Assembly (NCBI RefSeq): GCF_001693815.1
Contig: NZ_MBQD01000007.1
Span: forward strand, 1-45,842
Direction of reading: 5' to 3'
Origin: Tessaracoccus lapidicaptus
GTDB lineage: Bacteria > Actinomycetota > Actinomycetes > Propionibacteriales > Propionibacteriaceae
DNA: 45,842 bases
This document shows, in pieces, positions 45,778 to 45,842 of the stretch. Both the position numbers and the translations under genes were made by a program. The notes beneath the pieces are model-generated. The model was given only the letters and a program-made list of their open reading frames with translations. It did no database searches and had not been told where the DNA came from. The first letter of the stretch is position 1. Every line of letters starts with the position of its first letter.

Positions 45778-45842
45778 GTCCGGCGGCGTCCTAGTCTCCC
45801 ACAGCGTCCCCGCTGCAGTACCATCGGCGCTGAAAGGCTTAA
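45778..45842 (-). rRNA. rrf: 5S rRNA, 3' part (runs off the window)
   Basis: The minus strand reads AGCGCCGATGGTACTGC, then GTGGGAGACTAGGACG and CCGCCGGAC, the conserved 3' half of actinobacterial 5S rRNA. The 5' part lies beyond the right edge. A strong terminator follows, so this is the end of an rrn operon transcribed leftward into the window. Confidence 0.93.

Noticed and set aside
43512-45794. Very long plus-strand open frame antisense to the repeat protein
   Set aside because: It is a mirror of the 87/60-bp repeats, giving a low-complexity Thr/Val/Ala product with no start signal; the minus-strand frame has the proper neighbours and domains.

Overview
The window is a very GC-rich chromosomal segment of an actinobacterium. 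Supporting signs are GTG starts, many 1-4 bp overlaps between start and stop codons (ATGA/GTGA), probable leaderless promoters (TANNNT 6-8 nt before the start codon), and blocks of genes in the order seen in Mycobacterium and Streptomyces. A Propionibacteriaceae-like host is my best guess from overall character, but nothing here fixes the genus. No phage or plasmid backbone is visible. The sequence runs into the 3' end of a 5S rRNA gene at the right edge.

Layout. (1) 1-2458: a repeat-rich edge, then a LysR regulator divergent from a YeiH/UPF0324 membrane protein. (2) 2459-5608: accessory genes: a low-GC stretch with a doubtful small reading frame, an orphan cytoplasmic protein, an orphan membrane protein and an MFS transporter. 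(3) 5639-14790: a branched-chain amino acid region: leuCD, a divergent IclR regulator (LtbR/NdgR/AreB type), tRNA-Glu and tRNA-Gln, a DUF559 nuclease-like gene between two related palindromes, a CPBP protease, an FAH-family enzyme, cimA and leuB. (4) 14812-17949: a mannitol-type PTS EIICBA with a zinc alcohol dehydrogenase. (5) 18031-21501: ilvBNC behind a textbook attenuator with a 10-residue leader peptide. (6) 21576-30310: a small membrane protein, HIT protein, hisF, helY, diacylglycerol kinase, tatC, tatA, a tiny membrane protein, pafC and pafB. (7) 30385-31275: gluQ on the plus strand. (8) 31259-45572: a long leftward block: FKBP lipoprotein, rluB, scpB, scpA, a ribbon-helix-helix protein, parA, xerD, NUDIX, pyrG, recN, nadK, tlyA, a small ORF, a HAD phosphatase and a large repeat protein. 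This order matches M. tuberculosis Rv1711-Rv1691, with some members missing. (9) 45701-45842: rRNA terminator and 5S rRNA.

How the genes work together. CimA, LeuCD, LeuB, IlvBN and IlvC supply most steps to valine, leucine and isoleucine; CimA gives isoleucine precursors from pyruvate without threonine deaminase. Control is visible at two points: an operator between iclR and leuC, and the ilv attenuator whose leader peptide is half Ile/Leu/Val. PafBC (DNA-damage regulators), HelY, RecN, XerD, ParA and ScpAB form a genome-maintenance theme, here without pafA.

The least explained elements are the paired 80-90 nt palindromes around the DUF559 gene, the 11-copy repeat protein at 43515-45572, and a RcnR/CsoR-like motif at 22146-22160.
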